Origin: JACIYW01 sp014359745
GTDB lineage: Bacteria > Pseudomonadota > Alphaproteobacteria > Rhodobacterales > Rhodobacteraceae
NCBI GenBank assembly: GCA_050433985.1
Contig: JBNPWE010000007.1
Coordinates: 98,640-162,639, forward strand
Direction: 5' to 3'
DNA length: 64,000 nucleotides
The translations under genes were made by a program, and so were the position numbers. Shown here piece by piece: positions 38,708-47,258 of this stretch (the stretch's first letter is position 1; the number at the start of each line of letters is the position of its first letter). A model generated the notes under the pieces. The model saw only the letters and a program-made list of their open reading frames with translations. It did no database searches and had not been told where the DNA came from.

Positions 38708-39024
38708 ATGTATCCTGTCTGCGGCAGGCGCCGCATGTGATTGGCCCGGCCCATCGGGGCCGGCCGTGGCAAGGATGCGGCACCGGCTTCATGCCAGACC
38801 GCCGGACCCCTGCGTGAAATGGGAACCTGATGAGAAGGGCGGCCGTGCCGCGCCTTGGCCCTGATCTTCGGTGCTATGTCCGGCTGCTCACGCGGCAGCG
38901 GATCAGGGGCTTGGATGGCAGATGCGCCCTCGACGCGGTAAAGTCAAGGGCGCGCGGGGCGCACGGGTGGGGATAGGAGTATTTGGGCCAAGATGAATGG
39001 CAGGCCGCGCGCGCGCCGGGCCTT
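38708..39024. other. 317-bp gap between dienelactone hydrolase and helicase genes
   Basis: Carries the helicase promoter and one form A copy of the dispersed repeat at 38977-38997, adjacent to the 3' end of the hydrolase gene. No gene is seen. Confidence 0.6.
38977..38997 (-). repeat. Dispersed 3'-end repeat, form A
   Basis: GAGTATTTGGGCCAAGATGAA on the plus strand reads as 21 bases, split here: GAGTATTTGG and GCCAAGATGAA. Its tail toward lower coordinates includes GTCAAGGGCGCGCG, matching the tails of the other copies. It is 28 bases beyond the end of the dienelactone hydrolase gene. Confidence 0.85.
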
Positions 39025-39927
39025 CTATCGCAGGTCCTTTGCGAAATGCGCCAGCGTGCGTTCCCAGGCCAGTTCCGCCGCCGCCCGATCATAGCGCGGC
39101 GTGCTGTCATTGTGAAAGCCGTGGTTCACGCCCTCATAGATATGGGTGGTATAGTCCTTGCCGTATTTATCCAGGGCTGCCTTGTAATCGGGCCAGCCCG
39201 CGTTGATGCGCTCGTCCAGGCCCGCGTAATGGATCAGCAGCGGCGCGCGGATCGCGGGCACATCCCCGGCGGGCACCTGACGGCCATAGAACGGCACCGC
39301 GGCGGCAAGATCGCCATAGGTCGCGGCCAGCGCATTGCACACCCCGCCCCCATAGCAGAACCCGACCGCGCCCACCCTGGCGCTGTCGGGCCGGTCGCGC
39401 AGGTATTCATAGCCCGCGAACATGTCGTTGAGCATCTTCTCGGGGTCGATCTTGCGATGCATCTCGCGGCCCGTGTCGTCATCGCCGGGATAGCCGCCCA
39501 GCGCGCTCAGCCCGTCGGGGCCCAGCGCCAGATACCCCGCCTTGGCCACCCTGCGCACGACATCGGCAACATAGGGGTTCAGGCCACGGTTTTCATGCAC
39601 CACCAGAACCGCGGGCAGCGGGCCAGAGGCATCCGCCGGGCGGGCCAGAAGCGCGGAAATGGCGCCATTGCCGTTCGGGCTTTGATAGGTGATGGTTTCG
39701 GTGGTGATGGCGGGGTCGTCGGGGGCCACCTGCTGGGCCAGCGCATAATCGGGTTGCAGCGCCTCCAGCACCATCGCGCCGGTAACGCCCGCGGCGGTAT
39801 ATTGCGCCGCGCGGGTCAGGAAATCGCGCTTGGTCAGGGTGCCGTGCACATAGCCGTCGAACAGATGCAGGATGCGCGGGTCGAAATCGGCGGCGGTCTT
39901 GCGGGGGTGCTTGGTGGTTCTGGTCAC
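39025..39927 (-). CDS. Dienelactone hydrolase family protein
   Basis: 300-residue alpha/beta hydrolase. The nucleophile elbow is VGAVGFCYGGGVCNAL (Cys in place of Ser), the acid is in YAGLDERINAG and the His in GVNHGFHNDSTPRYD, the dienelactone hydrolase triad. The N terminus has a ~65-residue extension with KRDFLTRAAQYTAAGVTGAM, seen in exported or membrane-associated carboxymethylenebutenolidase-like proteins (YghX type). The start is GTG at 39927, supported by AGGAGG five bases upstream. Physiological substrate unknown. Confidence 0.88.
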   Translation of the reverse strand: MTRTTKHPRKTAADFDPRILHLFDGYVHGTLTKRDFLTRAAQYTAAGVTGAMVLEALQPDYALAQQVAPDDPAITTETITYQSPNGNGAISALLARPADASGPLPAVLVVHENRGLNPYVADVVRRVAKAGYLALGPDGLSALGGYPGDDDTGREMHRKIDPEKMLNDMFAGYEYLRDRPDSARVGAVGFCYGGGVCNALAATYGDLAAAVPFYGRQVPAGDVPAIRAPLLIHYAGLDERINAGWPDYKAALDKYGKDYTTHIYEGVNHGFHNDSTPRYDRAAAELAWERTLAHFAKDLR

Positions 39928-40020
39928 TGTCGCCTCCTGTGAGCGGTGATCATCGGGTCGGAAAAGCAGGGGCGCGCGGACGCCCGGTTCAAATCGCCGT
40001 GAAGATGGCCGGGTGGCGCG

Positions 40021-41979
40021 TCACTTGCCAAACAACCCCTTCAGCGCCTTTCCCGCCCCCTCTTCCAGCTTGCGGCGGGCGGCGTCTTCCATGGTTTCGC
40101 CCTCGGCGGGGGTGATGCCGCGCTTTGCCGCCTCGGCGCCAAGGGCATCCTTCGCCTTCTGTTCCAGGGCCTTGCGTTCCTTGACAAGGTTCTGCTTTGC
40201 CGCCCCTTCCAGATCCAGCCTGTAGCGCGGCGCGGCCCAGGGCCCGGTGATCAGCAGCGGCACGCGCACCCCGCCGCTGCCATCCGCGCCCGAAAGGGCC
40301 ACGGGCGTCACCCGGTAATCCAGGGTTTGCGCGCCGATATCAACGCTGCCCGCGCCCTCGGCCCGCAAGAGCGGCGCGGTCAGCGCCATGTCGGAATTGA
40401 ACAGCACCCCGTCCTTCATGGTGAAACTGCCGGTGATGGTGTTGAAGATCGTCTTTGATCCGCTGCCCACGTAAGAGGTGTCAAGCGTGCGCAACATCCC
40501 CGCCAGATCAAGCCCAAGGATCGCGCCATCGGCAAGCCTGACATTGCCGTTCCCCGAAACCGACCGCATCAGCGCGTTGACCGATCCGCCCGCCGCCTGA
40601 AAGCTTACCGCCCCGGCACCTGTCCCGGCCAGCCGGTTGACGCCCGCAGCCGCCGTCAGCGCCGGCTGCAACGCCAGCCCGGCCAGCTTCAGATCGCCAC
40701 CCACCGACAGCCCCCTGCGGGCATTGACGACGACCTGACCGCTCATCACCCCCTCATAGGCCTGCATCTCGCGGATGGTTGTCACAAGCCGCCCCTGATC
40801 CAGCGTCGCGCGCAGATCGGTGCGGCCAAGCGCCACCGTGCCCAGGTTGACCGACGTGGCGGTCAGCCCGATATCGGCGTCAAGGGCATTCAGGCCGCTG
40901 GCATCAATGGGCTCGGTCGGCCAGCCGCCGCCCGTGGCCGGGGTGTCGGCCCCGCCGCCGCTGAACGCCGACAGATCCAGCGCGCCCGCCGAAAGGCTGG
41001 CCGTCAGCATCGGCCGCCCGGCCCGTGCGTCCGTGCCCGGCGCGAAATCCACATCGCCCGTCAGCCGGTTCGCCCCCGCCGAAACCGTCGCGCCGCGCAG
41101 ATGCACATGGCCGTCGGGGGAGAGGGTCAGGTTCGCCGTCAGCCTTGGCGCGCCCAGCCCGGCGGGCAGGGTTGTGGGGGGCAAGCCCGCCACGCGCAAC
41201 ACCGCCGCCGGATCGGGCAGGCCCAGGCTCAGCGCCCCGTCGGCCGCCAGCGGCGCAAAGCCTGCGCGCCCCTCGAACCCAAGGGTGTTCGCGCCCGCCG
41301 TCGCCGTCAGCGTCATCGCGCTGGCCGCGCCTGAAAGCGCCTCGTCGGTGCGCTCAAGCCGCAGCACCATGCCCACATCCGTGCCGTTCACCGTGGCGCT
41401 GACCTCCAGATCGGCGGGGCCGGCCATTTCGGGCAGGGCCAGGCGGGCATCCAGCCCGGTCGCCCGGTAATCGCCGCCGCCGGCCTCGTCGAAAAACCGC
41501 ACGGTGGCATTGGTGATCCGCACCTCTTCCAGCGATAGCGACCGCGGGCCGGTTTGCCCGCCCACAGCGCTTGGCGCCCCGCCAGATCGCATGGCATCGC
41601 CGAAATCCCAGTTGACCCGCCCATCCGCCGCGCGGTGCAAGGTGATCACCGGGGCGTCGATCACAACCGATTTCACCCGCACCGCCCCGCCGATCAGCGC
41701 GCGCGCGTCCACGCCGATCTCGATCCGGTCGGCATGCAGCATCGCCCCCTGATCCGACCACGCGGCAGTGCCGATATCCACAGCCCCGGTGCTGACCCCC
41801 AGCACCGGCCAGAACGAGGGGCGCACATCGCCCGCGATCACCACGCTGCGCCCGGTCGCTTCCCCCAACCGATCCGCGGCGATCCGGGCGATCCGGTCGG
41901 CCGGGATCAGGAACAGCGCCCCCACGCCCACCAGTGCCAGAACCACAATGGCCATAACGGCCCGAACCACCCAGCGCAT
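40021..41979 (-). CDS. AsmA family protein
   Basis: 652-residue inner-membrane-anchored protein of the AsmA/YhdP-like group, now thought to act in lipid transport across the periplasm and outer-membrane homeostasis. An N-terminal helix (about 2-23, WVVRAVMAIVVLALVGVGAL) is followed by the AsmA signature around IARIAADRLGEATGRSVVIA and a long beta-rich periplasmic region with the AsmA C-terminal block YEGVMSGQVVVNARRGLSVG. ATG at 41979 has AGGGAGA five bases upstream and is preferred to the in-frame ATG at 42006. Confidence 0.88.
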   Translation of the reverse strand: MRWVVRAVMAIVVLALVGVGALFLIPADRIARIAADRLGEATGRSVVIAGDVRPSFWPVLGVSTGAVDIGTAAWSDQGAMLHADRIEIGVDARALIGGAVRVKSVVIDAPVITLHRAADGRVNWDFGDAMRSGGAPSAVGGQTGPRSLSLEEVRITNATVRFFDEAGGGDYRATGLDARLALPEMAGPADLEVSATVNGTDVGMVLRLERTDEALSGAASAMTLTATAGANTLGFEGRAGFAPLAADGALSLGLPDPAAVLRVAGLPPTTLPAGLGAPRLTANLTLSPDGHVHLRGATVSAGANRLTGDVDFAPGTDARAGRPMLTASLSAGALDLSAFSGGGADTPATGGGWPTEPIDASGLNALDADIGLTATSVNLGTVALGRTDLRATLDQGRLVTTIREMQAYEGVMSGQVVVNARRGLSVGGDLKLAGLALQPALTAAAGVNRLAGTGAGAVSFQAAGGSVNALMRSVSGNGNVRLADGAILGLDLAGMLRTLDTSYVGSGSKTIFNTITGSFTMKDGVLFNSDMALTAPLLRAEGAGSVDIGAQTLDYRVTPVALSGADGSGGVRVPLLITGPWAAPRYRLDLEGAAKQNLVKERKALEQKAKDALGAEAAKRGITPAEGETMEDAARRKLEEGAGKALKGLFGK

Positions 41980-42143
41980 CGCATTCTCCCTGCTTTCAGG
42001 GATCATCTTAGCCCATGCGCCCGATCAGGCAAGGTTGACACCCAAGGCGACGGGCGGGTCCGCGCGATTTTTCGCCGGGCGGTTCGCAGGGCGGGGGGAA
42101 CGCGGCCCTGGCGCGCGTCGCGCCCAACCGGACCCGTCCCCCC

Positions 42144-42194
42144 GACCGTCCAGGAAATCTGACCGTCCAGGAAAACTGACCGTCCAGGAAAACG
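42144..42194. repeat. 17-bp tandem repeat, three copies
   Basis: GACCGTCCAGGAAATCT, GACCGTCCAGGAAAACT and GACCGTCCAGGAAAACG run straight into a copy of the dispersed repeat. The last copy supplies the AGGAAAACGCTC edge shared with the copy at 34884, so the array appears to have grown from the edge of the dispersed repeat. Confidence 0.9.
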
Positions 42195-42200
42195 CTCTTT

Positions 42201-42259
42201 CCCATCCTCTCGAAAAAAATACTCAAATCCCGCGCCCGCCGTGCGCGCGCCTGTCAAGG
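42201..42259 (+). repeat. Dispersed 3'-end repeat, form B, extended copy
   Basis: Core CATCCTCTCG plus AAAAAAATACTC (42203-42224) and the GC-rich tail ending in TGTCAAGGAAAT, near the 3' end of the DUF6455 gene. The flanks match the copy at 34884-34964. Confidence 0.85.
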
Positions 42260-42287
42260 AAATTGATCCAACCTACTGAAACCCGCC

Positions 42288-42545
42288 CTATTCGGCGCGC
42301 AGCCGTTCCATCAACAGGCCGTTGCGGCAATAGGCGGGTGCGGCATCGGCACCTTGCGGGTGATCGATCGACCATTGCGCACATTCTTCGGGATGCGTGC
42401 AGCCGGTACAGCGCAGTGCCGCGCCGCGCAGGGTTTCGGGGGAAATCCGCCCCTCGGCCAAGGCTTCGCCGAAATCGACGCCGACCTTCTTGGCGACATC
42501 TTCCATCAGACCGAAGTGATGATCGAGTTTCTTCAAGCTGAGCAT
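42288..42545 (-). CDS. DUF6455 family protein
   Basis: 85-residue small soluble protein with a conserved cysteine cluster: RCTGCTHPEECAQW and later APAYCRNGLLMERL. The arrangement CxxC...C...C suggests metal or Fe-S binding, but the function of the family is unknown. ATG at 42545 (MLSLKKLDHHFGLMEDVAKK) is fixed by a perfect AGGAGG five bases upstream. A consensus FNR-type site lies 72-85 bases upstream of the start codon, implying oxygen-responsive control. Confidence 0.75.
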   Translation of the reverse strand: MLSLKKLDHHFGLMEDVAKKVGVDFGEALAEGRISPETLRGAALRCTGCTHPEECAQWSIDHPQGADAAPAYCRNGLLMERLRAE

Positions 42546-42616
42546 GGCTGCCTCCTGATCCGGGGTATCCGGAGTAATTGACAATGACAACTTGTCACGC
42601 AATGGCGCGCCGCGAT

Positions 42617-42630
42617 TTGATTTGGATCAA
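42617..42630. promoter_or_regulatory. FNR/FnrL-type binding site
   Basis: TTGATTTGGATCAA is a perfect match to the FNR consensus TTGAT-N4-ATCAA. It lies 72 bases upstream of the DUF6455 start (minus strand) and 164 bases upstream of the HAD gene start (plus strand), in an A+T-richer intergenic segment. The distance makes the DUF6455 gene the likelier target. Confidence 0.75.
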
Positions 42631-42793
42631 ACCCATATACATTTTGGGCAGAAATATCTTTGCGGATGGGCCTGCGGCGTTTCCGCTGATTCAACGAAAA
42701 GCCGAAACGCTCCAGGCAGCCGCCCGCCTGAATGGCAAGCGATTGCGGCACCCCCCATTGCCGCGCGGGCAGCGTTGACTTAGGGTCCGGCCC

Positions 42794-43441
42794 ATGGTCG
42801 CACAGCATTTTCGCCACGTCCGGGCCTGGGTCTTTGATCTGGACAACACGCTTTACCCGCCCGAGGCCCGTCTGTTCGATCAGATCGAGGCGCGGATGGT
42901 CGCCTTCGTGATGCGCGCCCTCGGCCTTGACCGTGCCAGCGCCGACCGCCTGCGCGCCGATTACCTCGCGCGCTACGGCACCACCCTGGCCGGGCTGATG
43001 GCGGTGCACGGGCTCGATCCGGCCGACTACCTGATAGAGGTGCACGATATCGACCTGTCGCACCTTGCCCCCGAACCGGCCCTTGCCAGCGCCATCGCGG
43101 CGCTGCCCGGTCGCAAGATCGTCTATACCAACGGCACACGCGCCTATGCCACGCGGGTTCTGGCCGCGCGCGGGCTGTCGGGAAATTTCGATGCCGTCTA
43201 CGGCGTCCATGAGGCGGGATACCTGCCCAAACCCGACCCCCGCGCCTTCCAGACGGTCTTCGCCCGCGACGGCATCGATGCCAGCCGCGCCGCGATGTTC
43301 GAAGATGATCCCCGCAATCTTACCGCGCCCCACGCCATGGGCATGCGCACCGTCCACGTCGCCGCCAAACCCGCCCCCGCCGACCATATCCACCACCACA
43401 CCGACGATCTGGCCGCCTTCCTGCACCGCCTGGCCCCCTGA
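42794..43441 (+). CDS. HAD-family pyrimidine 5'-nucleotidase
   Basis: 215-residue HAD hydrolase of the SDT1/pyrimidine 5'-nucleotidase group. Motif I is AWVFDLDNTLYPPEARLFDQ (Asp15, Asp17); the 'DNTLYP' form is typical of this group. Motif II is the Thr in KIVYTNGTRAYA, motif III the Lys in YLPKPDPRAFQ and motif IV AMFEDDPRNL. It probably removes phosphate from pyrimidine nucleotides. Single gene. Confidence 0.85.
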   Translation: MVAQHFRHVRAWVFDLDNTLYPPEARLFDQIEARMVAFVMRALGLDRASADRLRADYLARYGTTLAGLMAVHGLDPADYLIEVHDIDLSHLAPEPALASAIAALPGRKIVYTNGTRAYATRVLAARGLSGNFDAVYGVHEAGYLPKPDPRAFQTVFARDGIDASRAAMFEDDPRNLTAPHAMGMRTVHVAAKPAPADHIHHHTDDLAAFLHRLAP

Positions 43442-43521
43442 CTTGTGACAGACTCTGACCTGCGACAGAATGCCGGTTGCGCCCCTTGGCCGCAGACCTA
43501 CCTTTGACCCACACGCCGTCA

Positions 43522-43553
43522 CCCTGGAAAAACCGCACCTTGGAAAAACCGCT
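43522..43553. repeat. 16-bp direct repeat upstream of the UbiH-type gene
   Basis: CCCTGGAAAAACCGCA followed by CCTTGGAAAAACCGCT, between the HAD gene and the hydroxylase gene. Confidence 0.7.
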
Positions 43554-43617
43554 GATGCCCATCGCCTCAACCCCGCCCGCCGCCGCCCCGACCCCGGAAA
43601 TCGGCCGGGGGTAACGG

Positions 43618-44826
43618 ATGGCGCGCATCGAAACCGATATCCTGATCTCGGGCGGCGGCATCGCCGGGCTGGCGGCAGCGGCGGCCTTCGGTACGGCGGG
43701 GTTTTCGGTGATCCTGACCGATCCGGCCCCGCCGGTGACGGTGGCCGATGCCGACGGCACCGATCTGCGCACCACGGCGCTTCTGCAACCCGCGCGCGAT
43801 CTGTTGATCGAGGCGGGCATCTGGCAACGTATCGACCCCTTCGCGGCCCCCTTGCGGGTGATGCGCATCGTCGATGCCGGGGGTGCCACGATCACGCCAC
43901 GCCTGACCCGCGATTTCAACGCGGAAGAGCTGTCAAACCAGCCCTTCGGCTGGAACTTTCCCAACTGGCTGTTGCGGCGCGAAATCGTGGCGCGGCTTGC
44001 CGATCTGGGTTCGGTCGATTTTCGCCCTGGCACCGCCACCCTGCGCGTGCAAACCCGCGACAGCGCGGCGCTGATCGGTCTCTCGGACGGCACGCAGGTG
44101 TCGGCGCGGCTGCTGATCGGCGCCGACGGGCGCGACAGCGCGGTGCGCCGCGCGCTGGGCATCGGCGTCAAGACCCTGCGCTACGGGCAAAAGGCGCTGG
44201 CCTTCGCCGTCTCGCACCCGATCCCGCATGAAAACGTCTCGACCGAAATCCACCGCTCCGGCGGCCCGTTCACCCTGGTGCCGCTGCCCGATCACCACGG
44301 CCTCCCATCGTCCGCCGTGGTCTGGATGGAACGCGGGCCTATCGCGCTGCGCCTCGCCACCCTGCCGGTCCCGGAATTCGAGGCGGCGATGTCCGAACGC
44401 TCCTGCCACCTGCTTGGCCCCTTGACGCTGCTGACCCGCCGCTCGGTCTGGCCGATGATCACCCAGGTCGCCGATGCGATGACGGGCGAGCGCAGCGCGC
44501 TTATGGCAGAGGCCGCGCATGTGATCCCCCCCATCGGCGCGCAGGGTTTGAACATGAGCCTGGCCGACCTGCGCGTCCTCCTCGATCTCGCCCGCGCCAG
44601 TCCCGGCGATATCGGCAGCCCTTCGATGTTGGCCCCCTACGCCCGCCGCCGCCACGCCGAGGTGGTCGCCCGCGTCATGGGGGTCGACCTGCTCAACCGC
44701 GCCTCGATGGTCAGCGCGCCGTTCCTGCGCGACCTGCGCAAGACCGCGCTCTCGGCGCTCTACGCCCCCGCGCCGGTCAGGCGGATGATGATGCGCGCAG
44801 GCCTCGGCGCCGCCCCCGCCGACTGA
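43618..44826 (+). CDS. UbiH/UbiF/COQ6-family FAD-dependent hydroxylase
   Basis: 402-residue flavoprotein monooxygenase. FAD-binding GxGxxG appears as ILISGGGIAGLAAAAAFGTA, the second FAD motif as LLIGADGRDSAVRRAL (DG motif), and the third as HVIPPIGAQGLNMSLADLRV. It most likely hydroxylates the ubiquinone ring; which position cannot be assigned without comparison to the UbiH, UbiF, UbiI and UbiL subgroups. ATG at 43618. It converges with the aminotransferase gene. Confidence 0.88.
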   Translation: MARIETDILISGGGIAGLAAAAAFGTAGFSVILTDPAPPVTVADADGTDLRTTALLQPARDLLIEAGIWQRIDPFAAPLRVMRIVDAGGATITPRLTRDFNAEELSNQPFGWNFPNWLLRREIVARLADLGSVDFRPGTATLRVQTRDSAALIGLSDGTQVSARLLIGADGRDSAVRRALGIGVKTLRYGQKALAFAVSHPIPHENVSTEIHRSGGPFTLVPLPDHHGLPSSAVVWMERGPIALRLATLPVPEFEAAMSERSCHLLGPLTLLTRRSVWPMITQVADAMTGERSALMAEAAHVIPPIGAQGLNMSLADLRVLLDLARASPGDIGSPSMLAPYARRRHAEVVARVMGVDLLNRASMVSAPFLRDLRKTALSALYAPAPVRRMMMRAGLGAAPAD

Positions 44827-44864
44827 CGCGCATCGCTGCCCCGCCAAAGCGATGCCTGATTTCC

Positions 44865-44888
44865 CCCATCCTCTCGAAAAAAATACTC
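44865..44888 (+). repeat. Dispersed 3'-end repeat, form B
   Basis: CATCCTCTCG plus AAAAAAATACTC between convergent UbiH-type and aminotransferase genes; immediately followed by the 27-bp hairpin repeats. Confidence 0.85.
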
Positions 44889-44903
44889 ATCTTGCCAACG
44901 CCC

Positions 44904-44984
44904 CGCGCGCCCTCCGGCGCGACGCACCCCCGCGCGCCCTCCGGCGCGACGCACCCCCGCGCGCCCTCCGGCGCGACGCACCCC
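44904..44984. repeat. 27-bp tandem repeat, three perfect copies, each a hairpin
   Basis: Three identical 27-base units (44904, 44931, 44958). Each contains the inverted repeat CGCGCC-CTCC-GGCGCG, so the array can form three consecutive hairpins five bases before the aminotransferase stop (minus strand). It may act in transcription ending from either side. Confidence 0.9.
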
Positions 44985-44989
44985 CGGCG

Positions 44990-46117
44990 TTACAAGACCT
45001 TCGCCACCACGCCGCGCAGCCGCTCCACCGTGGCGGGCACGTCATAAAGCTTGTCCAGCCCGAACAGGCCCAGACGGAAAGTCCTGAAATCCGCGGGCTC
45101 ATCGCATTGCAGCGGCACACCGGCGGCGATCTGCATACCTTCCGCCGCGAATTTCCTGCCGTTCTGCACCTCCGCATCGTCGGTATAGCTGACGACGACA
45201 CCGGGCGCGCCGAACCCTTCGGCCGCGACCGATTGCGCGCCGTGCCCGGCCATCAGCGCCCGCACCGCGCGCCCCAATTCCCATTGCGCCGCCTTGGCCT
45301 TGTCGAACCCGAATTCGCGCGTCTCATTCATCGCATCGCGAAACACCTTCAGCGCATCGGTGGGCAGGGTGGCGTGATAGGCATGGCCGCCGCCCTCATA
45401 GGCCTCCATGATCGACAGCCACTTACCCAGATCCAGCGCGAAACTCGATGATTGCGTTTCCTTCACCCGCGCCCTGGCGCGCTCCGACAGCATCACCAGC
45501 CCCGCGCAGGGCTGCGCCGACCAGCCCTTTTGCGGCGCGGAAATCAATACATCGACGCCGGTGGCCTTCATATCCACCCAGACACAGCCGGACGCGATGC
45601 AATCAAGCACCATCAACGCCCCCACCTCATGCGCGGCCCCGGCCAGCGCGGTGATATACGCATCGGGCAGGATGACGCCCGCCGAGGTTTCGACATGCGG
45701 CGCGAACACCACATCGGGGCGCGCCTCGCGAATGCGCGCCACGGCCTCGTCAATCGGCACCGGCGCAAAGGGCGCGCGGGTGCCGTTGCCGGTCTGGCGG
45801 GCTTTCAGCGCCGTGGCCTCTTCGGTCAGATGGCCCGCGTCGAAAATCTGGCTCCACCGATAGGAAAACCAGCCGTTGCGCAAGACCAGCGCCCGCGCCC
45901 CGCCCGCGAACTGCCGCGCCACCGCCTCCATGCCGCAGGAACCGCCACCGGGGATCACCGCCACCGCATCGGCATTGTAAACCGCGCGCATCCCCGCCGA
46001 GATATCGCGCATCACCCCCTGAAACTGCTGGCTCATATGGTTGAGCGAGCGGTCGGTGAACACCACCGAAAATTCCAGCAGGCCATCGGGATCGACATCG
46101 GGGCGAAGTGCGGGCAT
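44990..46117 (-). CDS. Class V aminotransferase (alanine-glyoxylate / serine-pyruvate type)
   Basis: 375-residue PLP enzyme. The cofactor lysine is Lys197 in DVLISAPQKGWSAQPCAGL, with the Asp of LMVLDCIASGCVWVDMKATG before it. Features such as FSVVFTDRSLNHMSQQFQGV and VIPGGGSCGMEAVARQF fit the alanine-glyoxylate/serine-glyoxylate aminotransferase group, acting in glyoxylate or serine metabolism. ATG at 46117 has AGAGG upstream. It is followed by the hairpin repeat array. Confidence 0.85.
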   Translation of the reverse strand: MPALRPDVDPDGLLEFSVVFTDRSLNHMSQQFQGVMRDISAGMRAVYNADAVAVIPGGGSCGMEAVARQFAGGARALVLRNGWFSYRWSQIFDAGHLTEEATALKARQTGNGTRAPFAPVPIDEAVARIREARPDVVFAPHVETSAGVILPDAYITALAGAAHEVGALMVLDCIASGCVWVDMKATGVDVLISAPQKGWSAQPCAGLVMLSERARARVKETQSSSFALDLGKWLSIMEAYEGGGHAYHATLPTDALKVFRDAMNETREFGFDKAKAAQWELGRAVRALMAGHGAQSVAAEGFGAPGVVVSYTDDAEVQNGRKFAAEGMQIAAGVPLQCDEPADFRTFRLGLFGLDKLYDVPATVERLRGVVAKVL

Positions 46118-46181
46118 GGGGGATCCTCTCAACTGTGTCTGCACCAGTTATCGCGCCCCCGGCGCAAAAGTCCATGGCCGC

Positions 46182-46223
46182 AGCCTATCGCACACGGCCT
46201 ATCCCACGCGGCCTATCCAAGCG
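46182..46223. repeat. 14-bp tandem repeat, three copies, at an Lrp gene end
   Basis: AGCCTATCGCACAC, GGCCTATCCCACGC and GGCCTATCCAAGCG. The third copy includes the stop codon and last codons of the downstream Lrp-type gene, so copy number changes would leave or move its C terminus. Confidence 0.8.
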
Positions 46224-46671
46224 GGCCGGGGCGGCGCTCCTCGGACAACAGCACATTGGCATCGACTTGCCCCAACCCCGGCAGGGTCATGATCCGCCGC
46301 CGCAGCACCCGTTCGAAATCGGGCAGGTCGCGCGCGATGACGCGCAGGCGGTAATCATACAGGCCCAGCACATGCTGCACCCATTGCACCTCGGGGATGG
46401 CGGTGACGGCGCGCTCGAAATCCTCCAGGCTGACGCGGCCCTTGGTGGCCAGCTTCACCCCCAGAAACACCGTAACGCCAAACCCCAGCGCCGCCGCATC
46501 CACCCCCAGCCTGCGCCCCCGGATCACCCCCGCCGCTTCCAGCCTGCGGATACGCCGCCAGGCGGCGGGCTGGCTCAGCCCCAGATCGCGGCCGATATCG
46601 CCCGCGCCGCGCGCCGCATCCGCCACCAGCGCCCGCAGGATGGCGCGGTCGGTGTCGTCCAGATCGATCAC
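46213..46671 (-). CDS. Lrp/AsnC family transcriptional regulator (second of pair)
   Basis: 152-residue regulator with an N-terminal helix-turn-helix (LDDTDRAILRALVADAARGA; GLSQPAAWRRIRRLEAAGVI) and a C-terminal RAM domain (VQWVQHVLGLYDYRLRVIA). GTG start at 46671 overlaps the stop of the preceding paralogue by four bases. The QPAAWRRIRRLE recognition helix is typical. It is likely cotranscribed with its paralogue and may form mixed oligomers with it (inference). Confidence 0.9.
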   Translation of the reverse strand: MIDLDDTDRAILRALVADAARGAGDIGRDLGLSQPAAWRRIRRLEAAGVIRGRRLGVDAAALGFGVTVFLGVKLATKGRVSLEDFERAVTAIPEVQWVQHVLGLYDYRLRVIARDLPDFERVLRRRIMTLPGLGQVDANVLLSEERRPGPLG

Positions 46672-47126
46672 AGCGGCAGCCCGTCGGTGGCCTTGATGGT
46701 GGCGATATGCATCAGCGCCTCGATATCGGCGATATGGGGCAGGGTCAGGATGCGCGAGCGGTAAACCTGCTGATAATGCGCCATGTTGCGCGCGATCAGG
46801 CTCAGCCGCACATCGACCTGTCCCAGGAATGTCTGGATCTCCAGCACCTCGGGCACGGCGCGCGCGGCCTCGATGAAATCGTCAAAGGCGCGCGGCGCGG
46901 TTTTATCAAGGGTAAAGCGCAACGACACCTCCACCTCATAGCCCAGCGCGCGCCAGTCGATCACCGCCGATTGCCCGGTGATCACGCCGCCCGCGCGCAG
47001 CCGGTCCAGCCTGCGCCAGCAGGTCGCCGGGGTCACGCCCGCGCGTTCGGCCAGAAGGGCCCCCGGCAGATCGGGGTCGGCCAGCAGGTGGCGCAACAGG
47101 CGGCGGTCGGTATCGTCGATCTGCAT
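46668..47126 (-). CDS. Lrp/AsnC family transcriptional regulator (first of pair)
   Basis: 152-residue regulator, the same length as the overlapping paralogue. HTH: IDDTDRRLLRHLLADPDLPG and GVTPATCWRRLDRLRAGGVI; RAM domain with VLEIQTFLGQVDVRLSLIAR. Divergent from ilvC across a 132-base A+T-richer region, so a role in branched-chain amino acid control is likely from context. The effector amino acid is not readable. Confidence 0.9.
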   Translation of the reverse strand: MQIDDTDRRLLRHLLADPDLPGALLAERAGVTPATCWRRLDRLRAGGVITGQSAVIDWRALGYEVEVSLRFTLDKTAPRAFDDFIEAARAVPEVLEIQTFLGQVDVRLSLIARNMAHYQQVYRSRILTLPHIADIEALMHIATIKATDGLPL

Positions 47127-47258
47127 GATAAATCCATAAAATACGAAATCTGATTATGATATTTCCGCATTCATGGCAACAGGCGCGAATTTTTCAGCCA
47201 GTTTCGGGCAATCACGCCTATGCTGCGCCCCAAACACCAAACCTGAAAGGACCAGATC
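47127..47258. promoter_or_regulatory. Divergent control region lrp pair / ilvC
   Basis: 132 bases, notably A+T-rich next to the lrp start (about 47127-47185), as expected for Lrp-family operators and promoters. An imperfect A/T inverted repeat AAATA...TATTT spans about 47138-47164. Exact operators could not be defined. Confidence 0.45.

Noticed and set aside
44904..44984. CRISPR array
   Set aside because: The units are directly adjacent with no spacers, and no cas genes are present.
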